Assembly: GCF_000003815.2 (NCBI RefSeq) | Contig: NC_049992.1 | Coordinates: forward strand, 17,353,754-17,417,753 | Reading direction: 5' to 3' | Origin: Branchiostoma floridae | Taxonomy: Eukaryota > Chordata > Leptocardii > Amphioxiformes > Branchiostomatidae | DNA length: 64,000 nt | Shown: piece by piece, positions 1 through 11,448 of the stretch | Position numbering within the stretch: position 1 is the stretch's first letter | Layout: every line of letters begins with the position of its first letter | Program-made: the position numbers and the translations under genes | Notes under the pieces: model-generated | The model's input: the letters and a program-made list of their open reading frames with translations, nothing else | What the model was told of the DNA's origin: nothing | The model's database searches: none

Positions 1-213
1 ACAAATGTGCCGGTTATCCCAGCAGGAGATAAATAAATACCGACCTGATCACATCATGATCCATCCACGGGGAACGATCTTGTAAGCTCTACGTTCACGC
101 CGAAGGTCTGTTCAGCGGCACACCCTCAGATGATGTGTTGTGGCTGTTACAAAGCAGACGCCTCAGTCCGCACTCGCAAGCTGAAATATGGTAGGCTGTC
201 AGTCTCCGCCCTA
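1..213. other. No gene seen
   Basis: Flank of the first family-1 MITE. Short mixed sequence without repeats that I recognise. Confidence 0.5.
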
Positions 214-445
214 AGGCGGTATCGCACTGCTCTTGGGGCACCGGTGCGGCACTGCGGGGTTCGGAAGATAGAGTTAAAGAACGAATTTTCTCACGTTTTG
301 TGTAGGATGTCGTCTTCTAAGCCATACATTAACGTATTACGCGATATCTAATTTATAAAAAATCATCGAAAACAACACATCATTGCCGCAGTGAACGAAC
401 CCCGCAGTGCTGCACCGGTGCCCCAAGTGCGGTGAGATACCACCT
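214..445 (+). mobile_element. Family-1 MITE copy
   Basis: The ends read AGGCGGTATCGCACTGC and, on the other strand, AGGTGGTATCTCACCGC. The inner repeat GGTGCGGCACTGCGGGGTTCG appears as its complement at about 397-420. The TTA target is decayed on both sides (CTA and TTG), so this is an older copy. Confidence 0.8.
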
Positions 446-1423
446 TTGGAAGACATATGTATTGAACACACGTTTTCACATGAGGTTTGGGGATTTTGTT
501 TACTGTATATTAAGCTTCCTCTGGTTCACCAGAGCAATATTTGCTATGCACAACCTAAGTTTGGATGAAATGGCGCAGAACTCTCTTGGTGGATCTTAGA
601 TGATTGTGATATCTCTGGCTCGGCCATACTTTTACGTCATTCAGAGGATGATTCTGTTCCCATGCGCTTTGAGTGAAGCACCAAAGTAAACATGAAGACC
701 TATATGTAAAGCAAAAACCTTTCGGCTCTCTTGCTCTTAACTTTATTACCACGAGCGCAAAACATACTTTCCAACGTAGAGAAATACCTTTTCGAAATGG
801 GAAATATCATATATCACTTCCGAAAATAGTTTCATCAGGTTGGTAGATCAAAGGATATAGGAGTTTTCTTTTAAATCGAAACGTCAGCAGGTGAGAAGAA
901 CTGGTTGTGTAAAAGAAAACTCCTACTGTGAGAAATCTTTGCCCGTTTAGTCTGTTGCAAGTTGAAGCTCTCAACATTCAAAAGACCTCTGATGTTTCCA
1001 TTCTGGTGTTTCAATCTAGTACCTGGGGGATAAACATCTATTCTTGCAATTGCGAGTCTTACCATGATCCGTTACGGCTGGCAGAGTTGAATGGATTCCG
1101 CCATCCTTGTCTCTCCTGTGTACTGCATATGTCGTGATAACGGTTATTACATCTTTAATACATTCATTCCTACCAACGGAGTTGTTGAACGGAATGTTGA
1201 GGGGAATTCTATTGACTGGAAACTTTTTCACACCTTTGACACAGTGTAGAGCGACGTAATATGTACCTCGTGTTATATATTTTGAGGTGGTAAAGTTGTA
1301 CACGTATCGTCTTGGCGTAACGGTTTATAATCAATATCACGATTGATCCAGAACTTAGATGTCCTGGGTAAGAATCTCCTGATATGCCACCGATGTTCTT
1401 CCATTGGAAGAGGGCAATCTATA
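446..1423. other. No gene seen
   Basis: The several overlapping frames of 60-95 codons on both strands show no domain, no biased composition and no splice context. Apart from the small inverted repeat at 859-924 there is nothing to report. Confidence 0.5.
859..924. repeat. Small inverted repeat AGGAGTTTTCTTTT
   Basis: AGGAGTTTTCTTTT (859-872) and AAAAGAAAACTCCT (911-924) are perfect 14-bp inverted arms with a 38-base loop. Confidence 0.65.
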
Positions 1424-1558
1424 ATCTCCAAGCAGATTCACGGTGGCGTAATATAGTATCAAACCCAACGTAGGTGCCCGTTTGAGTCCCTTTGGCCGGC
1501 TATACTCCTTGGACAGCTTTGATACTATTTTATGGCACAGTAGGATCTGCTTGGAGAT
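1424..1558. mobile_element. Foldback MITE with ATCTCCAAGCAGAT ends
   Basis: ATCTCCAAGCAGATTC at the left is mirrored by GGATCTGCTTGGAGAT at the right. Further in, GTGGCGTAATATAGTATCAA is mirrored by TTTGATACTATTTTATGGCA. The element is about 135 bp with no open frame. The target site is unclear. Confidence 0.7.
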
Positions 1559-1589
1559 CGGGCAATCTAAACGAATGTCTTAATTTCAC

Positions 1590-1715
1590 TTCGGGATGAA
1601 CAGAGTACCAAGCTTTGGTTACGGGTTGGGGGTCCCTCGGATAACACGTTAAAAGGAGGTCCCATATTTGAGGAGAACCATACCTTGGACACACGTTAAG
1701 AACCCGCCATTCTTT
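1590..1715 (+). mobile_element. SINE family 2, 3' body fragment
   Basis: CCCTCGGATAACACGTTAAA, GGAGGTCCCATATTTGAGGA and CACACGTTAAGAACCCGCC follow the family body. The tRNA head is absent. Confidence 0.6.
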
Positions 1716-1806
1716 TCTCTATAAGAGCCCCTCTCGGTGTGAACGGTTCAAAACATATAGCCCAATGGCTTCACCTTGTACCATTGTTGCATTGAGGTTA
1801 GCTTAA

Positions 1807-2021
1807 TCCTATTCAGACCGGGCTTTTTTGGTCTTCCCTGGACGGGGGGGGGGGGGGGGATCCAAACTTCGTGAAATTATTGGCAACAATATTTTAGGAA
1901 AACTCACCAAATTTGGTCCTGCTAACATTAGCCGTTTTGGCGTTATTAGACATCAAAGTTGGCGCAGCCCTCAAGACAAAAGCCAAACCCGGTCTGGACC
2001 CGCACCCCGGTCTGAATAGGG
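1807..2021 (-). mobile_element. TTAA-target MITE, short internally deleted copy
   Basis: The ends TCCTATTCAGACCGGG and CCCGGTCTGAATAGGG are flanked by TTAA (1803-1806 and 2022-2025). The interior includes a G-run and AAACTTCGTGAAATTATTGG, which is the reverse complement of the left part of the 964-bp copy at 25623. About 750 bases are missing relative to that copy. TTAA targets are used by piggyBac and Kolobok elements. Confidence 0.85.
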
Positions 2022-2025
2022 TTAA

Positions 2026-2796
2026 GCACCGAGTGACAGGCGTTCAAGACCATTAGGATTCAGCCCTGCCAATTGTAAGATCCTCGAAATTCAGCCCCTG
2101 GCTGCGAGGAATAGTTGGCCCACCAAATAATACAAATAGAAGAACAAGCAGTCCTGTGATAGTATATTTAAATTGACTTCGGCTAGTCAAGTCAACTCAC
2201 ATCTTATGACTAAGCCAGGAAGCACATAATTGTATTTCTTTTATCGTAACCAAATGACATTATATCTTGGTAATTCTGACATTACTACGCGCAGAAATCA
2301 ATTATGATTTGAACTGAGAAAGCTATGTATGAATGTTGACCTTCAGGGAGATTTGTATGCGTCAGGATCGATGATCGTCAAATGTCATTAGAAAGTGCAA
2401 TATTGCGGATTTCTCTTTTATATCGAAATAATACAGCTGATTCTCGTTGAGATTCAATTTGAGATACAATAATCGCGACCTCTTTTATGAAGCATTTCAA
2501 ATAAGAATCCTATTGAAGTACGTTTTCAAGTATTAAAAATATGATTTATATGAACTGTGAGGAGGCTATCATCTACATGAAATAAAATTCATGTTACGGT
2601 CTCCACATATACATGTATATAGTTGTGCTTAGTTATAATTTCAATACAATATTTATGCACGTGTCTTAATTTCCCATAAAAGATGTTATAGAGTTGGAAG
2701 GTTACAACATATTAAAAACAACAAATCACCTGTATATTAGTTCAACATTAAATAAAATCTTTAGTTAGGAAAAAACAGAAAGTACTCAATGATAAA

Positions 2797-2800
<4 letters not shown>
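2026..2800. other. AT-rich spacer, no gene seen
   Basis: Stop codons are dense in all frames. A pair of short complementary patches around 2580-2640 (TACATGAAATAAAATTCATG) is the only structure. Confidence 0.5.

Positions 2801-2868
<68 letters not shown>
2801..2868 (+). repeat. (TC)n-(TA)n microsatellite
   Basis: About 28 bases of TC repeats are followed directly by about 40 bases of TA repeats. Confidence 0.95.
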
Positions 2869-2870
<2 letters not shown>

Positions 2871-3440
2871 TCGTAAAACCTTTTGAACAAACGACTGAGT
2901 TGCAACAGCTACAACAATGCAGCTATGTCAAATCTCTAGAACAAACTTTAAGAATAAAAGTTTGAAACGGATTCAGTTTTGGAAACAGCGAACGCCGTGT
3001 CCAGTCAAAACTAGCAACATGTTTGGTATGTATAAGATATAAAACTCAATCTGTGTACTTCCAGACGTGAAAGCATACATGGTCATGGTCGTCTGGTAAA
3101 TGTCATCAACAATGATGCGTGAAAATAGGACCTTTGATGGGAATGTTCGGAACGTTTTTCAATCTCCTAGACATGGTGCCAATCTACGATCAATGAATCC
3201 AAAATACATTTTTTTTCATATTCTGTGATTCTTGACTTTCCATCGTTTATTGTTTGGAAGTCTGAGATCATGTGGAAAGGTCTCCCTTACTCTTCGAATT
3301 TTAACAAATATGCCCTATTCCTCTGATAATGTCGGCCCCTGGGGCAGCTAAAGGATTCATTTTCGATCAACTTGCTAAAGGTCAGTGGTATCTTTGTGGT
3401 AAGACCATTTTCACTAGAATGCAATTGTTGACGACCGTTC
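2869..3440. other. No gene seen
   Basis: Ordinary AT-rich sequence between the TA microsatellite and decayed family-2 MITE material. Confidence 0.5.
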
Positions 3441-3631
3441 AGCGACCCAAACTTCGAAATTTGCGACCAATCTGATTTCACAATTTGAATATTATGCAAG
3501 TTGTGAAAGTATGATTTAAAAGTATTCAAATCACAAAGTGTGAAGTAATTCTTTTCTATGACATTTCTTGAGCGATCTGTCAAATCTTTGGTCAATCACA
3601 GGTCGCAGCGAGATTACGGCCTCTGGTGGCA

Positions 3632-3858
3632 AGGTGCCCTTTCCACTAGCCGGCGATCGCGCTGCGTTCTCATTGCGACCTAAATGGATGTGTGTACCCT
3701 TTGATTATATACAGGGTATATCATACAAAAGGTAAAAGTGTGACTGAAAGGACAACAAAACACACAAAGTGTAAAAACATTCGTTTGTATGTCTACACAA
3801 TTCGTGAGGCAATCTGTCAAATCTTAGGTCGTTAAGAGCCGTCCTGTTGGAAAGGGGT
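3632..3858 (+). mobile_element. Family-2 MITE copy
   Basis: It starts with GTGCCCTTTCCACTAGCCGG and CGATCGCGCTGCG and ends with GCCGTCCTGTTGGAAAGGGG, the family's inverted repeat. The interior GACAACAAAACACACAAAGT is shared with the 35-kb copies. The sequence just to its left (about 3440-3631: TCTTTTCTATGACATTTC, TTGAGCGATCTGTCAAATCT, GGTCGCAGCGAG) is the right half of another, decayed copy. Confidence 0.7.
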
Positions 3859-6016
3859 TTAAAGAGGGTTTAAACCTGCGTATATATCTAAATCAGTATG
3901 GGGTCCGAACGGAGTTTTTAGTCTATACCAGGCTTCACAGGTCATTTTAAAAATAGTAGAAATAGGACAAACAAAGATGCATAGGAGTAAGCTGATCGAC
4001 GAGTCTAGTGTGCGACCAAGCAAACTCGTTTGGCATGTTATCTGTCTATATTTGTCCAATTTCTATAATTTTTCCAGCCACCCGTGGAGCCTGGTAGAGG
4101 CTAAGACTTCCATACTGACCTCATACGGATTTGAATATGTACGCACATGTGAACCCACCTTTAAGCGGGTGTAATGTCCGCAGGATCTTCCAGGAATTTT
4201 GCTTACGCAATGGGTCAGGACGAACATCTGGTAAAGGATTACGTACCGAATTGACGTGGACAGACGTCATCACCGTCAGTAGAGTTTGACCCCGACCGGA
4301 CCCTCTCACCCCCGCTTAATCAAAATAGCTGCTCCGAAAAACCCTCAGGGAAGAACAGCCTCAGGAACGATATGGAGAAAAAACGGCAATTTTTATTACC
4401 TCTGCTCCGTCTGTGAAACACTTTGGTGTCGAGTTGTCGTTGAGACAGAGGGACAGAAACAGACAGAGAGAGACAGATAGATAGATAGTATTAGATAGGT
4501 AGGTAGATAGATCTTTTGAAGTATTAGCAAAAGAAAGTCTGCTAAATTTGTTAAATTATACCAGGGTCAAATTACGTAACAGTTGGTCCAATTGAAAAAT
4601 AAAAATAAAATCTCAGGCCACTGCAATATGTTTTTCTGCCTTTGCCTTGCATCAGCGTTATGAATACTTGAATCCAATAACATCATATTTCATGATTGCT
4701 GAAACATATTTTGTAGTCTACACCCGATTTCCATCCCCTTCTCATCACCAAGAACCCATACCAGACCCTCTGAATACTTGGCAACTTTGTAATGGGATCG
4801 TTCGGGACAATTTACCGTACATAAAAGAAGCGAGCTTGTGTCAGGTATTGAATGATTCTATTATAGGCTCCAGGCGGCAAGGTTAAATGGGCATCAAAGT
4901 AAGTTCTGGTGCGCCGACGTGTAAAAAATGGCAATGGTCAAGTCAAGAGCTGTTGCGTAACTCGAATATTCTTGCAAACCAAACTTTTTCCGGCACCAAT
5001 GTTAGGTAATAACTTTATCTGTATTGGCAGAGGTTATTTTGCATCATATTTGAATGATAATAACTGAGAGTGATTGAGACAAAAAATGGATTTACCAACA
5101 TTTTCAAATGACCAATTCCATTCTACAGTTAAATTTTGATCATTTTTTTAAATGTAATACGGTAATCAAATATTAACCAGATTTCGATTATGTCATGTAC
5201 TCTATTGGGATCCCTTTGTCCAATTTGACACCATCACATCGAAATTTCATTTCGTTCAGCACAATTTTCCACGTGCAATTGTTAATCCTGGTCCCAGCAA
5301 GTGTTTAGATTTTGGCCCCTCCCGCTTAAAAATATACTCGTGGGCCATAAATAATTATCTTTAATTAGCGCTAGCGGGAGCGTGATACCACAATTTGACC
5401 AAAAAAATCATCAGGTGTGATGCAGATTGACCCCCTCTACCAAAATATCAGGTCAAACCTTTTCTGTAAGATGGGTTGAACGAAATCACATTTTCTATGC
5501 CTCTTTTAGGTATTGGCTCCTGTACTAAAGCACCAGAAGGACTGAACCCAAACTGGTTACTGACGTCAGGCATTTTCTTCAGACACGTAAGTTGGTCCCG
5601 GCCAGATAATCGGTACATGAATGTGATTGGTTTCCATTTCTTCGATCTACCGAAATGTAGTAAACAAAAAGACAAAAAAAGATAAAGTGAAAGACATACA
5701 CGGTCCCTTGGTCTAGCCTTTGAATGGTTTCAAGCTCAGCGCCTGCAGACATCCTCGATTCAAAATGATAGCTGGTGGGCTGGTTACCACTGTCAATCAG
5801 TTTTGATTGTTGGAAGTCTTGCACATGGCCCCTGGGACCGTAAATAGTGGTTTCTACTTGGCTAAGACAGTTGGTTGGGCCTTCATCATGTAAACATAGA
5901 CGGAGCTGTGAACGGTGACCGCAGGTTGTTGCCCAGTCCGTAGTAGGAATGATACATTTTTGCGCATTCTTAAAAATGGCAGTATGCAAATATGTTGTAT
6001 AGAAAATCTGTAATGC
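3859..6016. other. No gene seen except the microsatellite at 4445
   Basis: The longest frames (to 136 codons on the minus strand near 5.6-6.0 kb) are composition-neutral and match no family. A C-rich patch at 5428-5440 is present. Confidence 0.45.
4445..4520 (+). repeat. GACAGA/GATA-rich microsatellite
   Basis: Runs of GACAGAGGGACAGAAACAGA grade into GATAGATAGATAGT and TAGGTAGGTAGATAGAT. Confidence 0.8.
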
Positions 6017-6170
6017 TTCTTGTTTTTGTTTGTTTGTTTATTTGCACCTTAAGAATTACATAGAAGATAATACATGAACAAAAGATGAATAAGGTATAGG
6101 AGGAGCGTTAGCCCTCCTTCAAACTAAACAGAATTGGTTATATGATAAAGTAAAACATATTCTTCGGCTG
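6017..6170 (-). mobile_element. Probable 3' tail of a LINE or SINE
   Basis: TTGTTTTTGTTTGTTTGTTT followed by ATTTGCACC is an AAAC-type tail seen from the opposite strand, like that of the LINE at 40982. The next 130 bases (ending GCGTTAGCCCTCCTTC) carry no frame. The element body cannot be identified. Confidence 0.45.
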
Positions 6171-7757
6171 TTGTCGTTTTGGCCTTGGGAGACGGTCGAT
6201 AGCTTCAGCAGGGCCTCAGTCAGTAAACACATTAGTGATGAAGTAAATTCATATATATATAGAATATCACAACAAAAGGGATAATGGTTTTATTTCAAAT
6301 GAAACTCTCAGCGATGAAGGACTTTTATGGTATTTGCTTGTGAGTGATTCGTATTTTCGAAAGCCCTTTGTAACGGTTGATATGTTGTCATTCACAACAC
6401 CCATCTCCCACCAGTTGAAAGCCGCTCAAACATTCCATTAGCACGCCCAGTTGGAAGATCCTTTGGCATTTACAGGTTCGGCCGGAATAACCGTGTTTGG
6501 TAGTGCGTGATAAAGTGACTATCTCAGCCGGAACTTACGCCGGGAAATGGACCTGTCAGGTTCCCATTACCGGAAGAAACAGGTTCTGAAGATCAGCACA
6601 TGTGAAACATGCTAAGTACGATGTATACAACCGCTGCATTTGAATGCTTTGACTAAGAGAACAGGAAACGCAGCCTGCAAGCAGATTCAAAAGCCCTCTC
6701 CTGACGAAATCAAACTGTCTGTTACCATGATGTTAAAAGGGTGATGGTTGATATCCTGAGCTACTATTGGATGAAATTTAATCGTGATTAAGATCCTGAT
6801 GTCCTATTGGATGTGTTTCCATAGTTATTAAGAATCCTGGACTCTTGTTGGATGTATTTAATAGTGATTGCCGTCTCGCCAGGAGTCTAAGTAGATGAGT
6901 ACTTCAATGTTGAAATGTATTGTTCATGAAGGTGTTAATGCCCCAGTTTCCTCTTGTCCAACCAGGTCTCATAGACTCTTCTTTTTCTGAATTTTCCCCC
7001 GTGTGATCGGGATTAGTATTTTGGTTTTTATTTAAAGCCTAATTTCTGCTGCGCCAGATGGAGTGTAGTGCGCTAGCGTGAAGTTAGGGCCCATGTTACT
7101 GTCAGATACATGCAGGTATAGTTGTTAGAGTCTTCAAGCAGTGGTTAAGATTTTGTTTTCTTTTACAATTTTTTTGGGATGACGGAGAAAAAACGAAAAC
7201 CTGACAAAATAAACCAGAGAAAACCACCTAACCAAAGACGTCAAAACAAACCAAAGAGACGCCTAATTTCCGCTTGCAGAGTAGTTACGGTTAGGTTACC
7301 CATTTAGGTATGTCAATTGGTCTCTGGAACCTAGAGCCTCTTTTCATGAAATGTTATCTATGTTAAGTATTGATTAAGTGGCCGCAATAAACTCCATGAA
7401 TTATGGGGAAAAATGGTCGTCGGGGGCACAATCCTGACGTAACCGCGTAAAGAAAAGTGGGGGTGACCTTCCAAATTTTGTCCATCAAAAATATCCATAA
7501 TACCGGACGTTCCCTCCTGGCGGATTTGCGGGGACAGAGATTTTGCCCCGGTGTACTTAGCATGGATGTCCTCTCCATTTCCACTTACAGTGGTCTTTAA
7601 TGCGGACCGACAGGGAAGCCAGGATTAGGAAAGTTTCGATTTGAGATCAGTGAGCCCAATTTAGAGACGCCCCTGGGTGTTGGCAAGTTTTCGCTGGAAA
7701 CACAGGAGTCCATAATTGAAGTACGGACAACTCTCCTACTTAGTCTTGTCCGCTGTA
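6171..7757. other. No gene seen
   Basis: A loose threefold repetition of CCTATTGGATG(T/A)(A/G)TTT lies at about 6765-6870 (ACTATTGGATGAAATTTAAT, CCTATTGGATGTGTTTCC, CTTGTTGGATGTATTTAATA). There is no open frame of note. Confidence 0.45.
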
Positions 7758-7969
7758 TACTGTAAATGCATTTCAGTTCGCGGGGATTTAATTTCGCGGT
7801 AGCGGGGAAAATGACTTTTCGCGGTGGATTTAAGTTCGCAGTAACACCATAGACTACAGTCTAATACCATTATAGAATAATGTTCGCGGTGAATTTAAGT
7901 TTGCGGTGAAGTGGTCGCCTTGAAAACCGCGAACATTAATCCACCGCGAACATTTCTGCATTTACAGTA
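7758..7969 (+). mobile_element. TA-flanked foldback MITE with TTCGCGGT repeats
   Basis: CTGTAAATGCA (7760) and TGCATTTACAG (to 7967) are inverted ends flanked by TA. The body holds many variants of GTTCGCGGTGGATTTAAG in both orientations around an AGACTACAGTCTAATACCAT centre. A second copy lies at 11057 and a fragment at 31153. Confidence 0.85.
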
Positions 7970-8003
7970 TGTAATGTACCTTAGGGACGCTCTGCTAAAG
8001 CTA

Positions 8004-8190
8004 ACGTCTCATTTCCAAACCGGGGCCCGGCCGGGCTGTTTGCGGTAACGAAAAATAGATACCAAATGTATATATAGAATATACAAAAATAATGTCCCAG
8101 CTATTCTTTTTATGTCTGGTACAGTTTGGTATCTTTTATATCTCACTTTCCGTTCCCGACAGCTGTCCGGCCGGTTTGGAAATGTGACGT
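8004..8190. mobile_element. MITE with ACGTCTCATTTCCAAACCGG ends
   Basis: The left end ACGTCTCATTTCCAAACCGG is mirrored by CCGGTTTGGAAATGTGACGT, 19 of 20 bases. Inside, AATAGATACCAAATG is mirrored by TTTGGTATCTTTTATAT. The element is 187 bp, non-coding, and lacks a clear target duplication. Confidence 0.75.
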
Positions 8191-8331
8191 AGGCATAAAC
8201 TGGGACGAGGTTTAGTAGATGAAGACTCTATCAACCAGCTGTCAGAAAAACTGCTTTTCCTATGGAAACCATTTAGGCAATTCTCTGATTGACTGACAGC
8301 TGATGAGCGGCCACACCCAGGAAGGTGAAGA

Positions 8332-8660
8332 CCTCAGCCCGGTGGGACCGCGTAACGCAGCGGGACCGTGTTCGGGTTCGTGACCGAGAGGTTGCGGGTT
8401 CGAATCCGGCTGCCGTGCTACCGATCTTGTGCTCTTGGGAAAGGCACTTTACACAACTTTCCTCCCTTTACTCAGGCAAAAAATAAGTATATAGCTTCGG
8501 CTAGGATCGTCCCTCGGATAGGACGTAAAATGGTGGTCCCGTGTCTGGGGAGAGCCATACCCCAGGCACGTTAAAGAACCCCCACACGTGCGAGGGTGCG
8601 GTATGCGATGGTGCAAAATCCTTCCGTCTAGAATTGGTGATTCTCTACAAATCACCCGGA
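8332..8660 (+). mobile_element. tRNA-derived SINE family 2
   Basis: It contains a perfect B box, GGTTCGAATCC, at 8397-8407 within a tRNA-like head (GTGACCGAGAGGTTGCGG). The body has GGGAAAGGCACTTTACACAA, CCCTCGGATAGGACGTAAAA and GGGGAGAGCCATACCCC, and ends with CACGTTAAAGAACCCCCACA. Copies at 28606, 52495, 60112 and 1590 share this body. This is the best-preserved head. Confidence 0.78.
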
Positions 8661-9329
8661 CTCCAGGAAGAATAGTGACATATCAGTCACTAATGGAGAT
8701 CTGTATAACCAAACCAAACCAAAAACCATAGGCTCTGCAAGGTATAATGTTCAGGCCACAGGGGGTGCTCTGCGTGGGAGAAAGAGTATGGACATGCCCC
8801 GTGGAATGTGAAGTGCTGTCTCTTTGTGCACACCACTCTCTGAAGATGTAGACCCCGTGGGTAGAAGTACTTGTGTTGCAGTTTAAAGTAGAAAAGGTCG
8901 ACACAATTTTGATGATTGATTTTCATATTCGACACCTCAAACCAAAGTTTTGAGTATAACCCCCCCCTCCCCTACACACGCAACAAAGAGTTTGCTCCAT
9001 GAACTTAAACAACATGACAGGAGCTAAACATTTGTAAAACGCCAGTGGGAGTCGAATACTCCACAAAGCAGATTTCTTTGTTGCGAAATGGATTGTCCAT
9101 TTGAGGTTCGTCCATTCACGAGTTCTCAAATACTGAAATCAGGTCCAGGTTCAGGTCCAAACCTCGACCTGATCCTCTGGACTTGAACCGGACCTAGACC
9201 TGAATTTTCTGTACCGGTACCCACCCCTAACATGTACCTTGGCATTTTTTCCTTCGCCAAGATGGTTCTTCTTAACTGGTCTTACATTAATTTTATAGTT
9301 CTTTGCCTTAATAGTTAGGCACAAAACCT
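8661..9329. other. No gene seen
   Basis: Contains the AACCAAACCAAACCAAAAACC patch near 8709 and the GGTCC inverted repeat listed separately. Confidence 0.45.
9138..9205. repeat. Inverted repeat of CAGGTCCAGGTTCAGGTCC
   Basis: TCAGGTCCAGGTTCAGGTCC is mirrored about 20 bases later by GGACTTGAACCGGACCTAGA and CCTGA. It is a small foldback of 68 bases. Confidence 0.6.
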
Positions 9330-9425
9330 ACTCTCCAAGAAGATCGCTTCAGTGTCACTCACGAAACATAATGGATGTTATCCGAAACGTCTGACCGTTT
9401 CAAGAGATCCTGACATGATCTCCAT
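9330..9425 (+). repeat. WWIPVETS repeat, decayed copy
   Basis: GATCGCTTCAGTGTCACTCA, then ACGAAACATAATGGATG and CCGAAACGTCTGACCGTTTC match the 57.4-kb copy up to the middle. The tail is lost. Confidence 0.45.
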
Positions 9426-10659
9426 TTTACTTCTCAAATACTTCCAGTTTCTTGTCGGGCCCTGTTTTACTTTTGTTAAAGGAAGAGTAATTGTCCCATA
9501 CATCCACATTCAACACTTTCTTTTCCAGGCTTTATCATTTAGTGAGCCAACACGTTCGCTTCATAGGTAGCGTTTCCTCATTTCCTTATATATGTTACAC
9601 CCAATTTACTCTAATGGACAGATGGGTAAGTAACTCAAGAATCCCCGTTTGAAGGTCATTCTTGACGCCTAATTCTCTCTGCTGTTCCAAGGCCGAGAAA
9701 AATTTATTTTATGCTTCTGTTCGGTACAGAAAAAAAGGCGGTTCATTACTCGGTAGGGATTGTTTTTTTTCCTTATTCCAGATACCAACAGAGGTGATTT
9801 ATGGAGCCTGAAAATATAACAGTCTTGAATGATTAAGACCATTTTTTCACCATCATATCTTAATTATATAGATGTTATTACACAGACAATGGATTTGGTG
9901 GAAATGTCAATTTTAAGTACATGAAATAATAAAAATATGTTGAAAAACGATTCTTCAAAGTCTTCATTACTAATTGTAAGATGCCAGATCGACAATTTTA
10001 TGTCAAGTGCGATCCCTTTCCTCCAACCACCAGCACCAAAAGATAGGGTAAACAGATTTTAGCTAGGATCGGTTGTGTAAACATTTACATGCATACATAT
10101 ATACATAGCACATTCGGTTTAAACCGGTGAGGTACAATACATAAACCAGTTTTTACAGTGTAACCACAAACAGAATATTTTCCCTAGGCCTAAAGAGGTT
10201 CTTCAGTTCCTTCCCATAACGACATCGGTCGGACTCATAACACTCGAAATGCCGATCGTTACCGTTGGTAAGGTCCGTTTAACTCTATAGCTGAGCTCGT
10301 CTTTTGTGAAATTACTACCTCTATTAATGGGGCATTCAGTTCTAGAGGGCCGTCCTCAAGGGCAACAAGGCCGTCTTTGCACACACAGTTGATCAAATTG
10401 CTTTGTAGAATGACGGCTTGAGCAGTAAGATGGGGGTTGAATGCTCTACATAAAACAGTGCGTGATGGAAAGGTTTTTCCAAAGGCTACATCCCCTTTGC
10501 TGGAAGAATCCTTCATTCAGAATCACCCCATTCTCTCCCTCGGCCATGGAGAAAATAATTGAAGGAGTTACTATATAGTAACGAGTAGATGAACATAAGA
10601 TAGAAAGAAGTAGTTGTTTAAGAGTTATTTTCCGGCTGTTTTGGAGTTCTGATCGGTTG
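9426..10659. other. No gene seen
   Basis: A and T runs dominate 9.7-10.0 kb. Minus-strand frames at 10.26-10.75 kb overlap the minisatellite and look incidental. Confidence 0.45.
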
Positions 10660-10845
10660 TTCATCCTTGTTTTAGGCGGTTTCGAGTTGTTTTCGGTATT
10701 TATTGAGTTGTTTTCGGTATTTATTGAGGTGTTTTCGGTAGATATCAAGTTGTTTTCATTGTTTTCGGTATTTTTCGAGTTGTTTTCGGTTGTTTTCGGT
10801 AGATGTCAAGTTGTTTTCGGTTGTTTTCGGTATTTAGTGAGACCG
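10660..10845 (+). repeat. Minisatellite, units of about 20-22 bp
   Basis: Units of the type GAGTTGTTTTCGGTATTTAT recur about eight times with variation (TGTTTTCGGTAGATATCAAG and others). An open frame through the array reads as repeats of ELFSVFI, which follows from the repeat and is not evidence of a gene. Confidence 0.75.
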
Positions 10846-11056
10846 GTTGAATGTGTCGGCTATAGGAAACACGACCTTGTATCAATGACAAATCTAAACG
10901 TTTACGACATACTGTTCAGAGTGTACTGCCAAGTCATCATACAAGCCTCTCACAATGTATTTTTCCATTCGCATCCCATTCATTACGATTCACTGAAAAA
11001 CACCTTTATTTGAGATATCGAGAGCGACTGCGAAGGACTTTCATCTACGATTGGTA

Positions 11057-11268
11057 TAATGTAAATGCAGAAATGTTCGCGGTGGATTAATGTTCGCGGT
11101 TTTCGCGGTGACCACTTCATCGCGAACTTAAAACCACCGCGAACATTTTTCTATTATGGTATTAGACTGCAGTCTATGGTGTTACCGCGAAATTAAATCC
11201 ACCGCGAAAAGTCCTTTTTCCCGCTACCGCGAAATTAAATCCCCGCGAACTTAAATGCATTTACAGTA
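11057..11268 (-). mobile_element. TA-flanked foldback MITE with TTCGCGGT repeats, second copy
   Basis: The body is in the opposite orientation to the copy at 7758. GTTCGCGGTGGATTAATG is near the left end and CCCGCGAACTTAAATGCATT near the right. The flanks are TA, and one terminal base has changed (TAATGTAAATGC). Confidence 0.85.
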
Positions 11269-11288
11269 TTTAGGTATAATTTTTCCAA

Positions 11289-11448
11289 CTGCGCATTGTG
11301 GGTAATATGTCAAAGTTAAAGGCCACTGAGACATAAACATGTCTTGACAATTATTTATGGACATTTATCAAGTATTGTTTAGACAAAAACTGTTAACAAG
11401 TTAGGGGTCTTCACCCTTGACATATTACCCACAATTTTGCATGCGCAG
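11289..11448. mobile_element. Small MITE with CTGCGCA(T/A) ends
   Basis: CTGCGCATTGTGGGTAATAT and GTCAA at the left are mirrored by TTGACATATTACCCACAATT and TTGCATGCGCAG at the right, giving arms of nearly 30 bp around a 100-bp AT-rich centre. It is non-coding. Confidence 0.7.

Noticed and set aside
5579-5989. 136-codon minus-strand frame
   Set aside because: No domain, no compositional bias, and overlapped by equally open frames on the opposite strand.
8340-8430. tRNA gene at the perfect B box
   Set aside because: The acceptor stem and cloverleaf cannot be closed, and the sequence continues into the family-2 SINE body shared with three other loci.
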